A stretch of DNA of 64,000 nucleotides, from assembly GCA_003415625.1 (NCBI GenBank), contig PYIU01000004.1:558001-622000 (forward strand), in the 5' to 3' direction. The stretch comes from Aquanectria penicillioides. Taxonomy: Eukaryota; Ascomycota; Sordariomycetes; Hypocreales; Nectriaceae. Under the pieces are notes generated by a model. It was not told the origin of the DNA. It worked only from the letters and a program-made list of their open reading frames with translations, and did not search any database. Both the position numbers and the translations under genes were made by a program. The stretch's first letter is position 1. Each line of letters opens with the position of its first letter. Below, in pieces: positions 10,772 through 22,875 of the stretch.

Positions 10772-13700
10772 GATGGGCGAGTGAGCGCCACGCGGCGACT
10801 TTGACTGCTCGATATCTCGCAATTGGGCGCGGCCGGGGAATTAAAACACCCTTTAAGTGTCTGTCGCTGGTGGCCGCGAACCAGACTGGGTGATGAGTGA
10901 TAGTGAGGGAGCGTTGGTGATCCGGCGCCGCTGGTTGTCAAGTAAACACAAACCAATGGCAGTGAGGGGGAAGGGTAAAGGGTGAAAGGTGAAGAGGATG
11001 AGAATTATAGAAAGGAAGTATTAGGAAGAAGTAGGGAGGGGTGGAAGGATCGACGGGGAACGGGACGTTCTGAAAACGAAGAAGGAATCCTCACGACCAA
11101 AGATGGGGGAGGAGAGGGAGTCAAATAATAATAAAAGAAAACGAGCTTCAGCTGGATGGAGATGATCCCGGCTGCCCTGGTGGGATAGCGACCTCTGCTA
11201 CCTCTAGCACTAATACCGAGCGCAAGGTTCGCTCAACTCGCCCCCAGATACTCAGGACGCTGTGGGGCAAGCGCGTGGTTTCGCGCAAATATTAGGCTCC
11301 CGACGGGTGTGCTGCCGGGGTCCCAGCACAACACCAATGTACTCCCTCCTTCAGCAACCAGTTCAAGGTTCGGATTGGCAGTAATTACGTGGGAGTGTGG
11401 AGGGGGAGGGGGGTGGAACCGGCGGGCAGGTGTAGGGGTCCACCCAGGGCCTCTGAGCCACTGAAGCCGCTGAAAGCCCTACGAGGTCCCTCCCTAAACG
11501 GCTCTAGCGAGCGCCCTGGCGTCGGACAGTTTGCGCAGACATATCCGACACCATTACGGCGGCAACTTTTTCTTGCTTGCCTGAGCCACGACACAACGTT
11601 CCAGCAAACCCTCACGCTAACCCTCGGAGCCTTCCCAAACCTGCGATACGATACATACGTTCATCCTTTTTGCACATATGGCAATACGCCTGCTCGTGAA
11701 GTGATTTGAGTTTGTGCAATATCCTCCTGAGCCTGCTGCAAGATTCCGCGGCGCAACTCCGCCCATCTCCGCCGCGCTCCTGTCTGAGCCTTATCCACGA
11801 TGGATCGCCGTCCACAGTTGTGCCGCAACGACACGGATCCAACACGGGCTCACGGGTTCTTCGCATTCTACCAAGACCCCGACCCGACACCCTAAGGAGA
11901 GGGATAGCAGGATGGGGGCCAGGGGACACTGGTGTAGATGACGACGAGCCATGGGGTCCCGCCGGGGAATCCAGGAACACGCCTCCGTTGGTACCCCCTA
12001 AGCGACTGCGCACGCATACTCTGTGCTATGTACGCACAGCAATTGGGATTGGGCTCCACTCTCTGCCCCAACTCCGCAACGCAATGGGTCAGAACTGCCC
12101 CCTTTGGGGCGTGCGGACTTTGGGCTTCTTTTTTTTCTTTCCTACAGACGTCATGTATCCTGGACAGTCTATGAGGGTGGATGGATGGATGGAATGAATC
12201 GCTGTGCTGACACGGAGTGGTTGCAATCTCTGCGCCGTAGATTATACCGATTGGCCAGCCAGGTGAAGGTGGCCTGCTTCAACTGGCAAATGCAAACATG
12301 CTGCTCGGGTCCGAACCGAAAAGCCGGCGTTGGTGTCGTACGCACCTTGCATGTACCCACCCACGTTGGCCTCGCGCCGTCTGACGGGCTTGATGTTGAT
12401 CATGTAGGACCAGGACGACAAGTACAAGCTGTTTGGAAGTGAATCTTGGATTGGCGAAAATCCATTGAAATTCAAGCCCTATCATGGCGATGATGGTGGC
12501 TCACACAAACATCGCGGGACCTGAATCGCTGTAGTGCACCGGGCTATTTGCCTCACAAGCCCAACGAAATGCACAATCATATCTGGAGCATTTCGTAAGA
12601 GGCCATTGTTTGTAGTTGGGCTGAGACAATCGGCCAACGTCCCTGCGTATAATCCGTATTGACATGTCCGTCTACTTCCAGGCTGCTGCGATATCATGTA
12701 GGCACGTGCGTGCCAGGCCTTGAAATGCATCAACGCCAACAACCACACGCCTCGTAAATTTACAGCGCGGCGTAAGATCTCCCTCATGTACCCAGGCGCC
12801 TAGAAATGCAAGACTACGGACATATTGTCGCTGAATCGCCATCGCCATCGTCATCTCGTGTCCATCGGCATTGCACGGTGCCTAATTCACACAGACCTGC
12901 TCTTTTTCTTTTTCTTTTTTCCTTGCATTAGCTTAGGAGCGTTCTATCCACTCAGGTGTCATATCGAACGATGAGTCGAAATGAACAACAAAGATTCACG
13001 GTCACCTAAAAATGAGCATAGCCAAGACATTAAGAGCCCACGCTTGTCACCCGGTCAGACCCGCTCTGGACGCCTCCAAATCGATGTTTCCCCACGCTAA
13101 CTAAATCAAATCGAATCCGAGACGAATCCGAGGGACACACCCACGCTTCTTTTTTCGTTTGTTTTTTTGAATCATTTGCCATCCGACGCATTTTTCCTTC
13201 AAGCCCCCTTTCCGTCTATGACTTCATGACTCTTCGCAATACAAACCCCCGGCATGGAGCTTGGGGTGGACGAGCAAAGGCGGGCCGAAGCATGTGAGAG
13301 AGGCAGAATGGATAGATTCTCACTCACATTCGCACATCTCCAGAGCCAACAGCTCCTGACTATCCGTAATTGCCATGCTTTCTCGTCAATTTTCGACTTC
13401 TTCTTGGTTGGGCCGTCGATGCTCTGGATTCGTCAACTCCCCTGTCCCTCCACGCACCGTTGATCCAAAGGACCCTTGTGCTTGCGTGCGGCGTCCCCCA
13501 ATCGGCTCGCGCCTGTCGAGATTTCCCATGGCCCAGGGATCAGGATCAGGGGGTGTCCAAGGTAGGCAACCCGTCATGATCTTGGCACAAGAGTGCGACT
13601 CGCCCACTGACATCAACACAGTTACGGACGATGGGGCGCCATCATTCCCCACCGTAGCACGGAAGCCCAGCGACCCGGGGGTGTTCCCTGTGCTTCGGGG

Positions 13701-16700
13701 TCTTCAAGCAACCCGACAGCCCGCCCACAAACCCGCCAACCCGCCAGGCCGTCAGCCCGTCCCGAGCTAGCAAACCACTCTAAATGTGCAGCGCTGACTT
13801 GGTACTCTGTAAATTTATTATGTGGACAGGCACAGAGTAGGTACATGGTAAGCTAGGCATGTTCACGCCTACGACTGCGTGCACAGGAGCTAGCAGAAGG
13901 GTGGCGGCCGCTCCGGTGTGGAGGGTGGGCGCCCACGCACGCCATTGCCCATCGAGGAACCCTACTTCGTGCGGAGCGATGTAGTGGCCGTCTTGTTGCC
14001 GCAAAGTCCTCGTGCTGGTGGTGGGATGGTATGGCACAGAGCATGTGTGCAACACACCATGCATCCGATGGTGTTGCGGGATGGATTCTAGACATGCGTG
14101 ATACCTCTTCCATGACGCTGCATCCGCTCTACATACAGCGTATCCCCGGGCAGGCTCTGAGTCGGTGTGACGGACGTGATTTGCTCTGGTTTCGCAACGA
14201 GGCTCCCATGAATCCCCAGGCGACCCAGTCTCAGGCAACCGCAGGGCGCGCTGTGTACCCCCGTAGCAAAAGAGCACAGGGAAGAGAGATATGCATGTGT
14301 GCTGATAGGAAAGCAGAGGGTGAAACTTCTCTGGTCGTCTATTCAACAGATTGCGGTGATGCACATGATCCAGTTGGTGGTTGCCTACCATCTCTGCTGT
14401 ATCTTCTGTCGTACTTGATGCTGGAGTGTGATCTACCAAGCCAAGGGCACAGCATCGGCACAATCGAGATCCGACTACGACATGGGCAAGGTTCCAATCC
14501 GCCAATCTCTGGCGCGCTGAGTTGATATCAACCACTTTCGGCGCTTTACACGGCGGGCACCAGGGTTCCACAGTACGTACGTGAATAACTGTTTATCTTG
14601 GACGCCAGGGTTGTAACAATCCTTTGTATCTAAGTTCTAGCTGACTAGCATCTTCCTTTTCGGCACATCACCAACAAACCCACTCACCCAATACAGATCA
14701 ATTGGCTCGCCAACAGACCAGCGCATCCTGGTGAGCGCTTTGGCCCATCCAACATCAGAGCCGAAACAGGAATTTTTTTATTATTATCAATGTATTGTAT
14801 GTCGGTATAATCAAGCGATAGTCGACTTTTGCACGATAATCGCGAACCCATGAGCAACGCGATATTCTTGCAGGACAACTCATCAAAGTCGTTGCCACAG
14901 ACTCTTGCTCCCTCGGACGATCTGATAAGTTACTTCGTACCACGCCTGCAATTTGGAGCACTCCAGTCAACCATCGACCACCATTTGGCGAACACGAAAG
15001 CGAAGTCACCAAATGAAAACGATCGGTTTCGCTGGTCTCCTCGCAAATGCTCCACATGGCCTTTCTCTAAAATCCATTTTTCCGTTTTCCCCTCTTTGCC
15101 CCCAGTAGGAGCGCTTGTATTGCTCTGATGCAACAATGAACAAGCCCGTCTCAGTCTCAGCATGAAAACCGCCACGATTGCAATCAAAACGCGATGCCTT
15201 TAATTTTCACTGCTGGGAAAGTGAGCGACGGGGGGGGCGTGAAGCTTTCCCTGTCCATGGATCTTGGCTTCGACGGGAAATTGATACGGGCGGAAGCCCA
15301 GGTCCACATCCTCCGCAACTCCGCCGACTTGCACTGTTCTGTTCCACACATGTGGCCGTCATTCAGGGCTGGGGCGTAACGGTGGACAGAATCGTTACTT
15401 TTGTCTCGGGGTGGCGGTTTCTATCAACAGTCCGACCGTCGAGAGAGCCACACGACACGACAATGCCAAGGCGGTTTGTTGCTTGCGAACCGCACTCCTT
15501 GATTTTTCACGCTCCCTTCATCCCCCCTCAAAGGCCAAGCCAGGAACATGCTCCAGAAGCAAGGACGCTTACGTCGGGCGCTGGATTCCTTCGCTTGCAT
15601 GGCCCCCAGTTAATCCCTCGCTGACGGCGGCCACGTTGGAGATGATGAGGCAGGGGAGAAAACAGGCGACGACATGGTTCATACCGCCTACTCGACCGTT
15701 ATTTAACTTACCGTCTTGCTGGGTTTGTTGCACAACCGACGCCGCCTGAAAATACCGGCCTTGAATTCTCTCCGAGGGTGAAAGTCCCCGATCTTATCGC
15801 CGCACGCCTTCGGTCCGGAGATCCACTTTACGGACAAAGCTCCCCGAGAACCACGATTTGGCACGATATAGTAGTCGCCGTAGCCTAATCCTTGACAGTG
15901 ATGATTCATTTCTGAGATGGTTCTTAAACCATGTCTAATTGAATGCACAGCTTTGCTTCCACATGTAGTCTTTGCATTGTATTCAACTCAACGAATTCAA
16001 CGTTGCTATGGCAATCATGACACAAAGCATTATATTCGAAACCAACCGGACTAACACGGCCATGAACATTTTTATATATCCGATAACTGGGCTAGCATGC
16101 GAAAAGCGTGTGAAATAAGCGACCATATTCCTCGACATGTTCTGCCACCATCTTACTGTCTCAGCACATGTGGGCTTCGTTTGCTTTCATGTGTCAAGTC
16201 AGCCTCGGGTCCAGGTGTCGCCGCATTTGAGATTTATCCATGGTCACAACGAAGTGGTACTTCATGTACAATCGATTAAACTCGTACAAGGTTCCAATCG
16301 GGACCGTGAAGTTGATGAGCTCAGCAAATTCCTAGTTTCACGCCCCCATTTGCATCCAACGTAGATCATCCTCTCCTAGCCACGGGTTGTTCTATACAGA
16401 TCAGCCCAGCCATCTTCCTATCCTCGCGGTTTTACCTATTCCCTGTACCATCTTCTCCCTGAGTCTCCTTCCGTCCTTGTTTGTTACGGTCGCCTCCTTT
16501 GTCAGCTTCCCCCTTTCACAGAGTCTCCATTATCACGTAATGTTCTTGTGATGATGGATTCTGCTTCGATTTGACAGTGTCAGGAGTGAATGTGGAACTA
16601 TCATTTACCTGATGATGATCACCGTAGAGATTTTGAGTCAGGGGCTGTTGTCTGGATTTTTTACCACTGATATCCAAGTTGAATCCAGATGGTTGAGTCG

Positions 16701-17264
16701 CTCGCGATCTGAATCCCCGAGGTTAGTATGCCACATTTTGGTGGGTTTTATTTCCCAACTATCGCGGGAGCACCCTGAGTCCTCTGAGTGAAAGACCAAC
16801 TCAACTTATTGCATCATCTTTCCTATTCCTTTTGCAAGTAGTAGCATTAATCTTTGAATTCGTCATGATTTCTCGAATGTAGCGTAGTGTTGCAGTATTC
16901 CGGCAGCATTTCCATGTCACTCTAAGTTATTCAAAGTCTTGAAGTCTCAAGCTATAGAAGTAAAACGCAATACTATTTGGCATTCGATAGGACAGCCAAA
17001 TATTGCTGTCATGGTGGTATTGAATGAAATTTAGAGCATTGGCTACCTCATTTGCGACACAGTGGCGGACAATGATAACTGCACTTCAATGATCACCTGG
17101 CTTAGTTGAAGAAATAAGTGGACAAGACACGCATGAGTGCATCACAGTATTACTATAGGCGTGGTTCATGGATAATGTCGTAAATGGGGACAAGTTATAT
17201 CGAAATATTTGTAAAAACGGTATCTCTAGAACTGGTCGCTTCTGATAGGTATTCTACATGTCTG
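10772..17264. other. 6.5 kb gene-free region between ABC transporter and SAM50
   Basis: No frame here carries a recognisable domain, and I found no tRNA (no B-box-like GGTTCRA with a plausible cloverleaf) or 5S gene. The part next to 10772 is the promoter and 5' UTR of the minus-strand transporter and is purine-rich on the plus strand near 10970-11130. A PDRE-like TCCGCGGC (one mismatch to TCCGCGGA) lies near 11744, about 1 kb upstream of the transporter start. A GGAT run lies at 12176-12196 and T/C tracts at 12900-12925 and 13148-13168. A C-rich proline-codon-like tract lies at 13715-13765. Long frames such as 14571-13780 (minus) begin at GTG and have a His/Cys-rich, non-protein-like composition. 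Confidence 0.55.
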
Positions 17265-19006
17265 TTACAAGAAGTTAATCCCCACGCCAACCTGCAAGCC
17301 CTTGGTCGATGCTTCGCCTCTGCGCATCACCAAGGGCAAGCTGAAGTTCAACTCAAATCGAGCAACAGGGTGGGCGTACACAACTCCAGCACCAGCAGAC
17401 AAACTGGGCAAGCCATTGATAAGCTCTCCTACAGCGTTCACCATGCCGTTCGCAACGGCTGATGGGGCCAGCCCCTGGACGCCACCCTCAGCTGTAGCCT
17501 TGGTCTTGTTCTTCAATGCCACGAGACGACCGCCGCTGGCAAAGAGCTGGAACCGCAGACCGGAGTCTGGGCCCTTGTAAGGCACGGGGAGGAGCATGTT
17601 GACGCTACCGGCCGCAAAGACGTCCCCACCGACAGAGTCCTTGCCGTCGTGAGGGCCAAGGCCACCCAGCTTGAAGCCACGGACATCGGTAGGTCCACCA
17701 AGCTGGAAGCGATCGTTGACACGGCTCGGGCGGATCTTGCCATCAAAGTCGTATCCGAGAGGAAGAGGGCATAGGGCTCCCAACCTCAGGCCAGCACCGA
17801 TCGAGATACCCGTCCGGTGGGGGCATCCAGGGATGCCAATAGGAACTGCACCGCCAATCTCAAACTCTCCCTTGGAAAAGGCAACATCTCCTCCTAGAGG
17901 ACCTACACCCGCAAACTCAAGACCGGAGCGCACCATGTAGCCGCTCTGGGGAAGTTGTGGGTTATCACGCCTCTCTCGGTAAAAGGTGTGCTTGACGGAG
18001 CTCTTGATTGAGTCTCCAGCGTCAGCCCGGACGGTAGGGCTGGCAGTGGCTCCCAGGCCTGTGATCTGGCGCCAAACACCAGAATACTCAACTGATTGAG
18101 TGTCTCGCTCATCGTTAAGCCATGAGAAGCGCAGAGTACCGCCCTTCAAGACCTCTTCATGAGAAGCCCAGGGCTTCTCAGCTGCCGAAGCCAAGCCCTC
18201 GAGAGATATTCTCAGGTTCGGGTTGCTCTTCACGGGAGCACTAAGGTTGGCACTGTACGCAGAGCGAGTACGGGTGCCAGCCTTGGCGTTGAGCGTCAAC
18301 ATCTCAGCACCACCAAACATGTTGCGCCAGAGCAACGAGCCGTACGCAGATCCTTCGCCATTGCCAACATCGGTACCGGTCTGGAGTTTGAATCGGGAAA
18401 GTTCTCGTACGCGAATGTCGACATTTACATCAGTGGGGGATGTCGATGGGTCGGTCTGCTGGGCCGATGTGAGGAACACTTCGGGCTGAGGTTGAAAGAT
18501 TTCTGTGTCTTGGTTAGTTTCCTGACGTAATGGCGGTGTCGTATTTGCAACATGGACGTACGAAGCCCGTCAAGCTTTCCGCTCGCGACGCGCAGCTTGC
18601 TTATCACGTCGCCAATGGTAGATCCAGAGTTATCTTGGGCACTGATGAGGGGACGGAAGATGGGGTCGAGGAAGTCAGTGCGGGTGTTGGTGGCTCCGTG
18701 GATTTTGATCTCGTTGACGGTCATAGGGGCAGACATCTGGTCGCCAATCTGCAGGATGGTTAGCGCATGTTCGTCCCAGTCTCCAGATTCGGTCGTACCA
18801 ACTGGGCCATCCGTCGCTGCTTGGCCTCGTCCTGGCCATGTTTGAACTCGGGCTTCGACTCGGCTTCTTGGAGCAGGGAACCGGTGTCGGCGTGAAGCTT
18901 GCTAAATCCATCGAGGCTCTAGTAGCTGTTAGCAATTGCGCAGAGCTTGGCAAGAACTCCAGAATAGACTCACAGACGCCCCGGCAGGGCTTGAGGGTGA
19001 AGCCAT
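17265..19006 (-). CDS. SAM50: Sam50/Tob55, outer-membrane beta-barrel assembly (Omp85 family)
   Basis: About 525 aa in four exons: 19006-18974, 18918-18799, 18748-18562, 18502-17265. All introns are 50-60 bp with GT..AG ends and every phase closes. The N-terminal part holds one POTRA-like domain (VNEIKIHGATNTRTDFLD to IFQPEVFL, about residues 55-130). A C-terminal 16-strand-type barrel follows, with the Omp85 landmark VRGF (in GPTDVRGFKLGG) and a C-terminal GVGINFL end. Sam50 is the core of the mitochondrial SAM/TOB complex, which inserts beta-barrel proteins into the outer membrane. Length and domain order match the fungal family. The 3' splice site of the last intron is set by the IFQP motif, not by the next CAG 15 bases downstream. 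No frameshift is seen. The gene is divergent from UBC6. Confidence 0.92.
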
Positions 19007-19539
19007 GGTCGTAGGCTCAACAACGGCCGTCGTTGCTTATCAAAACCGCAACCACGGTAATTATTGGGCACTTCCGAGGTGGTGGTTCGACAGATCCCAG
19101 CTCTGCTCGGCAAGGAACGGTAGCTCCCCAGGATTCGTGTGGCGCATGCCAGGACAGGACCCACCCAAAGCTCACATGCTCCATGCAAGCGCCTCGCAGC
19201 CACACGTGGCTAGTACCAGGCCGGGGTTCGTAAGGTCCCTCCCCCCCAAAATGATGTCGTCGTTCCCAGCGCAATTCAAAGACACTCTTTCTCCGGCACT
19301 TCATCCATTTCCGACACACCCACTTTCAGGCTCATCGACTCCACCGATCGAGCATCTCGCACCGCGCTCTCTTTAATTTCTTTTTTCCTTTCAACCTGCT
19401 CTGATCCTTATCACGTTCCTTGCTACCGCCAGCGTTACAATCCCCGAGTCTCCAACACTCACGCGACCAGCAATCTGGTCACATCCCTCGGCTCTCCACC
19501 GGCGTCTCTCCGTCTCCGTCTCCCTCGACCGCCACCACC
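19007..19539. promoter_or_regulatory. divergent promoter between SAM50 and UBC6
   Basis: The 533 bp between the two start codons must contain both promoters. The UBC6-proximal side is pyrimidine-rich (TTTAATTTCTTTTTTCCTTTC near 19372-19392), as is common upstream of fungal housekeeping genes. No clear TATA box is seen. Confidence 0.7.
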
Positions 19540-20468
19540 ATGGCCAGCAAGGCTGCCAACAAACGAGCATGTCTTCCTCAGTTAAACCCAGGGCTTTCTC
19601 GCCATCTGCTAACACCTTTTTCCACAGTTGACTCGCGAATACAAGTCCATCTCCGAGAACCCGCCACCTTACATCACGGCTCACCCCTCCGAGTCAAACA
19701 TACTCGAGTATGCTCGCACCCGCCTTGCTCATGAGCCTGCCTCGGGCGCTAACACTGATTTTCTAGATGGCACTACATAATTACTGGTCCTGAGGACACT
19801 CCTTATCATGGCGGCCAGTATTGGGGCACCCTAATGTTCCCTCCGAACTATCCGTTTGCGCCTCCCGCCATTCGTATGCACACCCCGTCCGGTCGTTTCC
19901 AGCCATCAACCCGGCTCTGCCTGTCAATTTCCGATTTCCACCCCAAGTCTTTCAACCCCGCATGGGAGGTCTCTACCATTCTCATCGGTCTCCTTTCCTT
20001 CATGACCAGCGAAGAGATGACGACAGGCTCCGTCTCCAGCACCGCCGCTGAACGAAAGTACCTTGCTTCGCGTTCTCGATGGTGGAACTCCACTGGCAAC
20101 GGATCCCACGCCAAGAGCAACCCTGCCATGAAGGGAATGTCAAGGCTGGCGATGGTGGCGCCAAGTTCCGAGCAGAGTGGCCCGAGGTCGATGCCGAGAA
20201 CTGGGAGTGGATGAAAAAGAACAAGGTCGACCCCATGACAGGCAACCGATTAGACAGCGACAACGCTGCTTCATGCCGACCTCAGCTGGGCATTGCTGCG
20301 TCGGGCAGCGGCCACCAGGCGCAGGCCGTTGTGGATGCCGTCGTTCAGCAACGAGAAGCTGGGACGGGATGGATCTACCGCAACAAGCTCCTGGTCGCAG
20401 GCGCTGCCATTTTCATCTATGTCCTTATTGCCAGGCTCGTGAGTGGCGATGGACACGGTTCATCATAA
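19540..20468 (+). CDS. UBC6: Ubc6-type tail-anchored E2 ubiquitin-conjugating enzyme
   Basis: About 269 aa in three exons: 19540-19566, 19628-19707, 19767-20468. The UBC fold runs from LTREYKSISENPPPY through WHYIITGPEDTPYHGG to the active-site Cys in STRLCLSISDFHP and WEVSTILIGLLSFM. A charged linker is followed by one C-terminal hydrophobic segment (LLVAGAAIFIYVLIARLV) ending nine residues before the stop: a tail anchor. Ubc6 sits in the ER membrane and works in ER-associated degradation with Doa10-type ligases. One base is missing in a G run at 20133-20135, which would replace the C-terminal third including the anchor. Counting it gives an exact codon total. Intron 1 begins GC, not GT. The start has a CCACC context. 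Confidence 0.92.
19567..19627 (+). other. non-canonical GC-AG intron in UBC6
   Basis: The conserved N-terminus MASKAANKR-LTREY requires exon 1 to end at CGA (19566) and exon 2 to start at TTG (19628). The intervening 61 bases start GCATGT and end TTTTTCCACAG, with a branch-like GCTAAC near 19607. No GT donor gives this protein in frame. Confidence 0.75.
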
Positions 20469-22875
20469 AAACCATGGTCAAAGGATCAGGCCTGATTTTT
20501 ACTATGCTATACCTACCATATGACTCACCTTTTTTTTGTAATGATTATTGAAGGGGCGCCGGGGATGTTTCTTTTCAGTGCCAGATATCAGAAGACTCGC
20601 GTCTTGAGTATGGCGTTATAGGGCACACAATATAGTCTTCACTTTGGTCTTTGGTGCATGGAGTTTGATTGTTGCAGCAAACATGTAAATTGGGCATCGG
20701 TGGACATTACTTGGGCTTGGGCTCGGGCTTTGGGGGCGATTAGACCACTCAAATCGGACAGGCTAGTTTATCGTAGGTAGTAATGTGAGTGAAGATCAGA
20801 AAACTCGACTATGGTATTGAGCAATTGGGTGTTTGACGGATAATCGTGTAAGTCACGGGCGCTACGCGGCATCTGTGTCTTGATGCATCTGGGATCCTAC
20901 CCTAAAGACAACAAACATTTGTTGGGTCCGGGAATCGGCATTGGCCCAACTAACACATGGGTGGGCTGTCCCCCTGGGGTTTTTTTTTTCCCTTGAACTG
21001 ATTGAAGGGTTATTTTGTTTATGCACGAGTTGGGCCACAGGAGCACCCTTGTCGGGGAGTACAGGAGTCGTGGGAGCTGTTCGCAGCAGAATGGGGGGTG
21101 GTAAGGCGCGGTCAATGACCATCATGGGGTTGAAGATTTGCTTGCCTGCTGACTTGCATAACAAAGTCGGCTCTCCGGTGTGACTCAAGGCATTGAATTT
21201 TCACATGCCGCACATGAGAATTTCGACTAGAAATATGTAAAGAATAATGGTCCAAAGAGAGAAAAAAAAAGAGATGATTCGATGGCTATGGTCTTTCTGT
21301 CCCATGAGTTGGTCAAGTACAGTAGTGTGCGTGGAGCAGCGGAGGTGGGATGACACGGCAACAGAGGACATTGTGGCGTCGTGCAACACCCAAACATCAC
21401 ACCAGATTCACCGCTGGTGGTCCGCTAATGATGGATACCTGTGGTCCGGTGCTGCTTGAATTCATCATCGTGGGTAGGCACGCGATATTTTGTCAACCTG
21501 GGGCACCCAAGACCTTGTCTTAGCATCCGAGACATTTTGGCGGCGGAAGAGGGCGGGAGGGGAAGAACAAAGGCATGCAATAGCCCGCGTGTGAGAGTGT
21601 TTGCATTTGGGTACTGATTTAAAGGGAGACAACAAGTGGTTTGTTGGCCTGATTTCGTGTAACATTGTTGTCGTTATTAGGCGCAGGCTGATCCTGCATG
21701 CGTTGAGGGAGAGTGAGATGAGATGAGAGAGACAGCTAGAGAGCTACAGTGGAGGGTGTAAGGCGTTATGGGTAAGCCATCTCGATCGTCATGAGGACTA
21801 CCTACCTAGGTAGCTACATAGGGCCAGGGTGATTGGAATGGGTTTGATTTGGTGGAGATGTGTTGGAGTTCACAAGCAGAGAAAGAATGGAAAGCAAGAT
21901 AAAATAACGATTCCGGGCAGTCTTGAGAAGAGAGACAAGCACATCAACTGAGTATTATTGCAGAGATGAGACCTCCCTTGCCTCAGGGGGAAAGGGGTTG
22001 ATTGTCCCAACTTACCTCATTGCTCTCTCTATTGTCGGTGACTGACTTGTGTGACACAAACGGCAGAGCCCCCGCTGCGCCAATCCGCTAAAATAGCATC
22101 AGATGCAGGTGCGGTACGTATCGGAGACCGAATTTCAGCCGGGCACCGGGTGAACAGCCACACACGCCGAGAGGCTCTAGGGGCTTCCAAGTTCCACGGA
22201 AGGGTTCTACACTACAATTCGATGGGCGCTTCGCAGCTGGGTTGAGTGCCTTGACTAGGGCGGCACATCCAGTGACCGTCCAGCGCTCGACCAGTAATGG
22301 CCCAGTAATGGCCCAGTAATCGGCCGGCGACGCACTGGCGGCAGTCCGCTAGCCACTTTACGCGTGCGGGGAGGCCCTTTTTCGCACTGGAAAAAAAAAA
22401 ATTGTGACGAAAGCCGGGGAGCCGTTGGAGGACGAGAGGGCCACAACCAGAGCACCAACTCCGACATCATCGCCGCTGCTGCCCGCCGCCCTGCATCAAC
22501 CTGTAACCTTCCACTTCTCTCACCGATCACCGTTCGCCGTCACCTTAGTCCTGACTCTCCGGGGGCGGCTTTCTAAAACCCACTTGCTGCAATTCATCCT
22601 TGCATCGCGGCCGTCTTCGACTTTCACCTCCGACCACGTCCGGGTCCACGTCCACGTCTGCGTTTGCCTCTCTCCCTCGGCCTCAGGCTCCTCCAGCTTC
22701 TGTGTGAGCAACGCCCAACCCACCGCTGGCCCCATGCCGCATCTTGCTCCAGACCCTTAGAGCCCTCCCCCCTCCTCCCCCCCAAGCCCACCTCCAAGGT
22801 CTGGCGCGCGGGCTTTGATCTCCTCGACCACGTCGACCGTTCCGCCGACTCCTCATCGATCGACCTGTGCCCACC
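20469..22875. other. intergenic region between UBC6 and the BTB-like gene
   Basis: About 2.4 kb with no supportable gene. It holds the UBC6 3' UTR, a perfect 12-base palindrome CTACCTAGGTAG at 21802-21813, an 11-base tandem repeat at 22291-22320 and, from about 22,400, a C-rich likely promoter and long 5' UTR leading to the ATG at 22876. Short frames over the C-rich part have no family features. Confidence 0.6.
22291..22320. repeat. 11-bp tandem repeat (CCAGTAATGGC), 2.7 copies
   Basis: Two perfect copies of CCAGTAATGGC followed by CCAGTAAT, then CGGCCGGC. Each unit contains CCAGTAATGG, a partly palindromic core that could be a binding site, but I recognise no specific factor. Confidence 0.8.

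Noticed and set aside
11744..11751. TCCGCGGC as a Pdr1/Pdr3-type response element for the transporter
   Set aside because: It is a single imperfect match about 1 kb upstream; yeast-type PDR elements are not established for this kind of fungus.
11706..12197. 163-codon plus-strand frame upstream of the ABC transporter
   Set aside because: Low-complexity Arg/Pro/Thr-rich composition that ends in a T/C tract and a GGAT repeat; no family features.
14031..14525. 164-codon plus-strand frame
   Set aside because: It overlaps the rejected minus-strand frame and has no recognisable motif or splice context.
13780..14571. 263-codon open frame on the minus strand
   Set aside because: It begins at GTG rather than ATG, is His/Cys/Arg-rich with no domain or hydrophobic core, and overlaps another long frame on the plus strand. 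It is most likely chance in a GC-balanced non-coding region.
21802..21813. CTACCTAGGTAG palindrome as an operator
   Set aside because: CTAGGTA-type palindromes are common in fungal intergenic DNA; nothing ties this one to a regulator.
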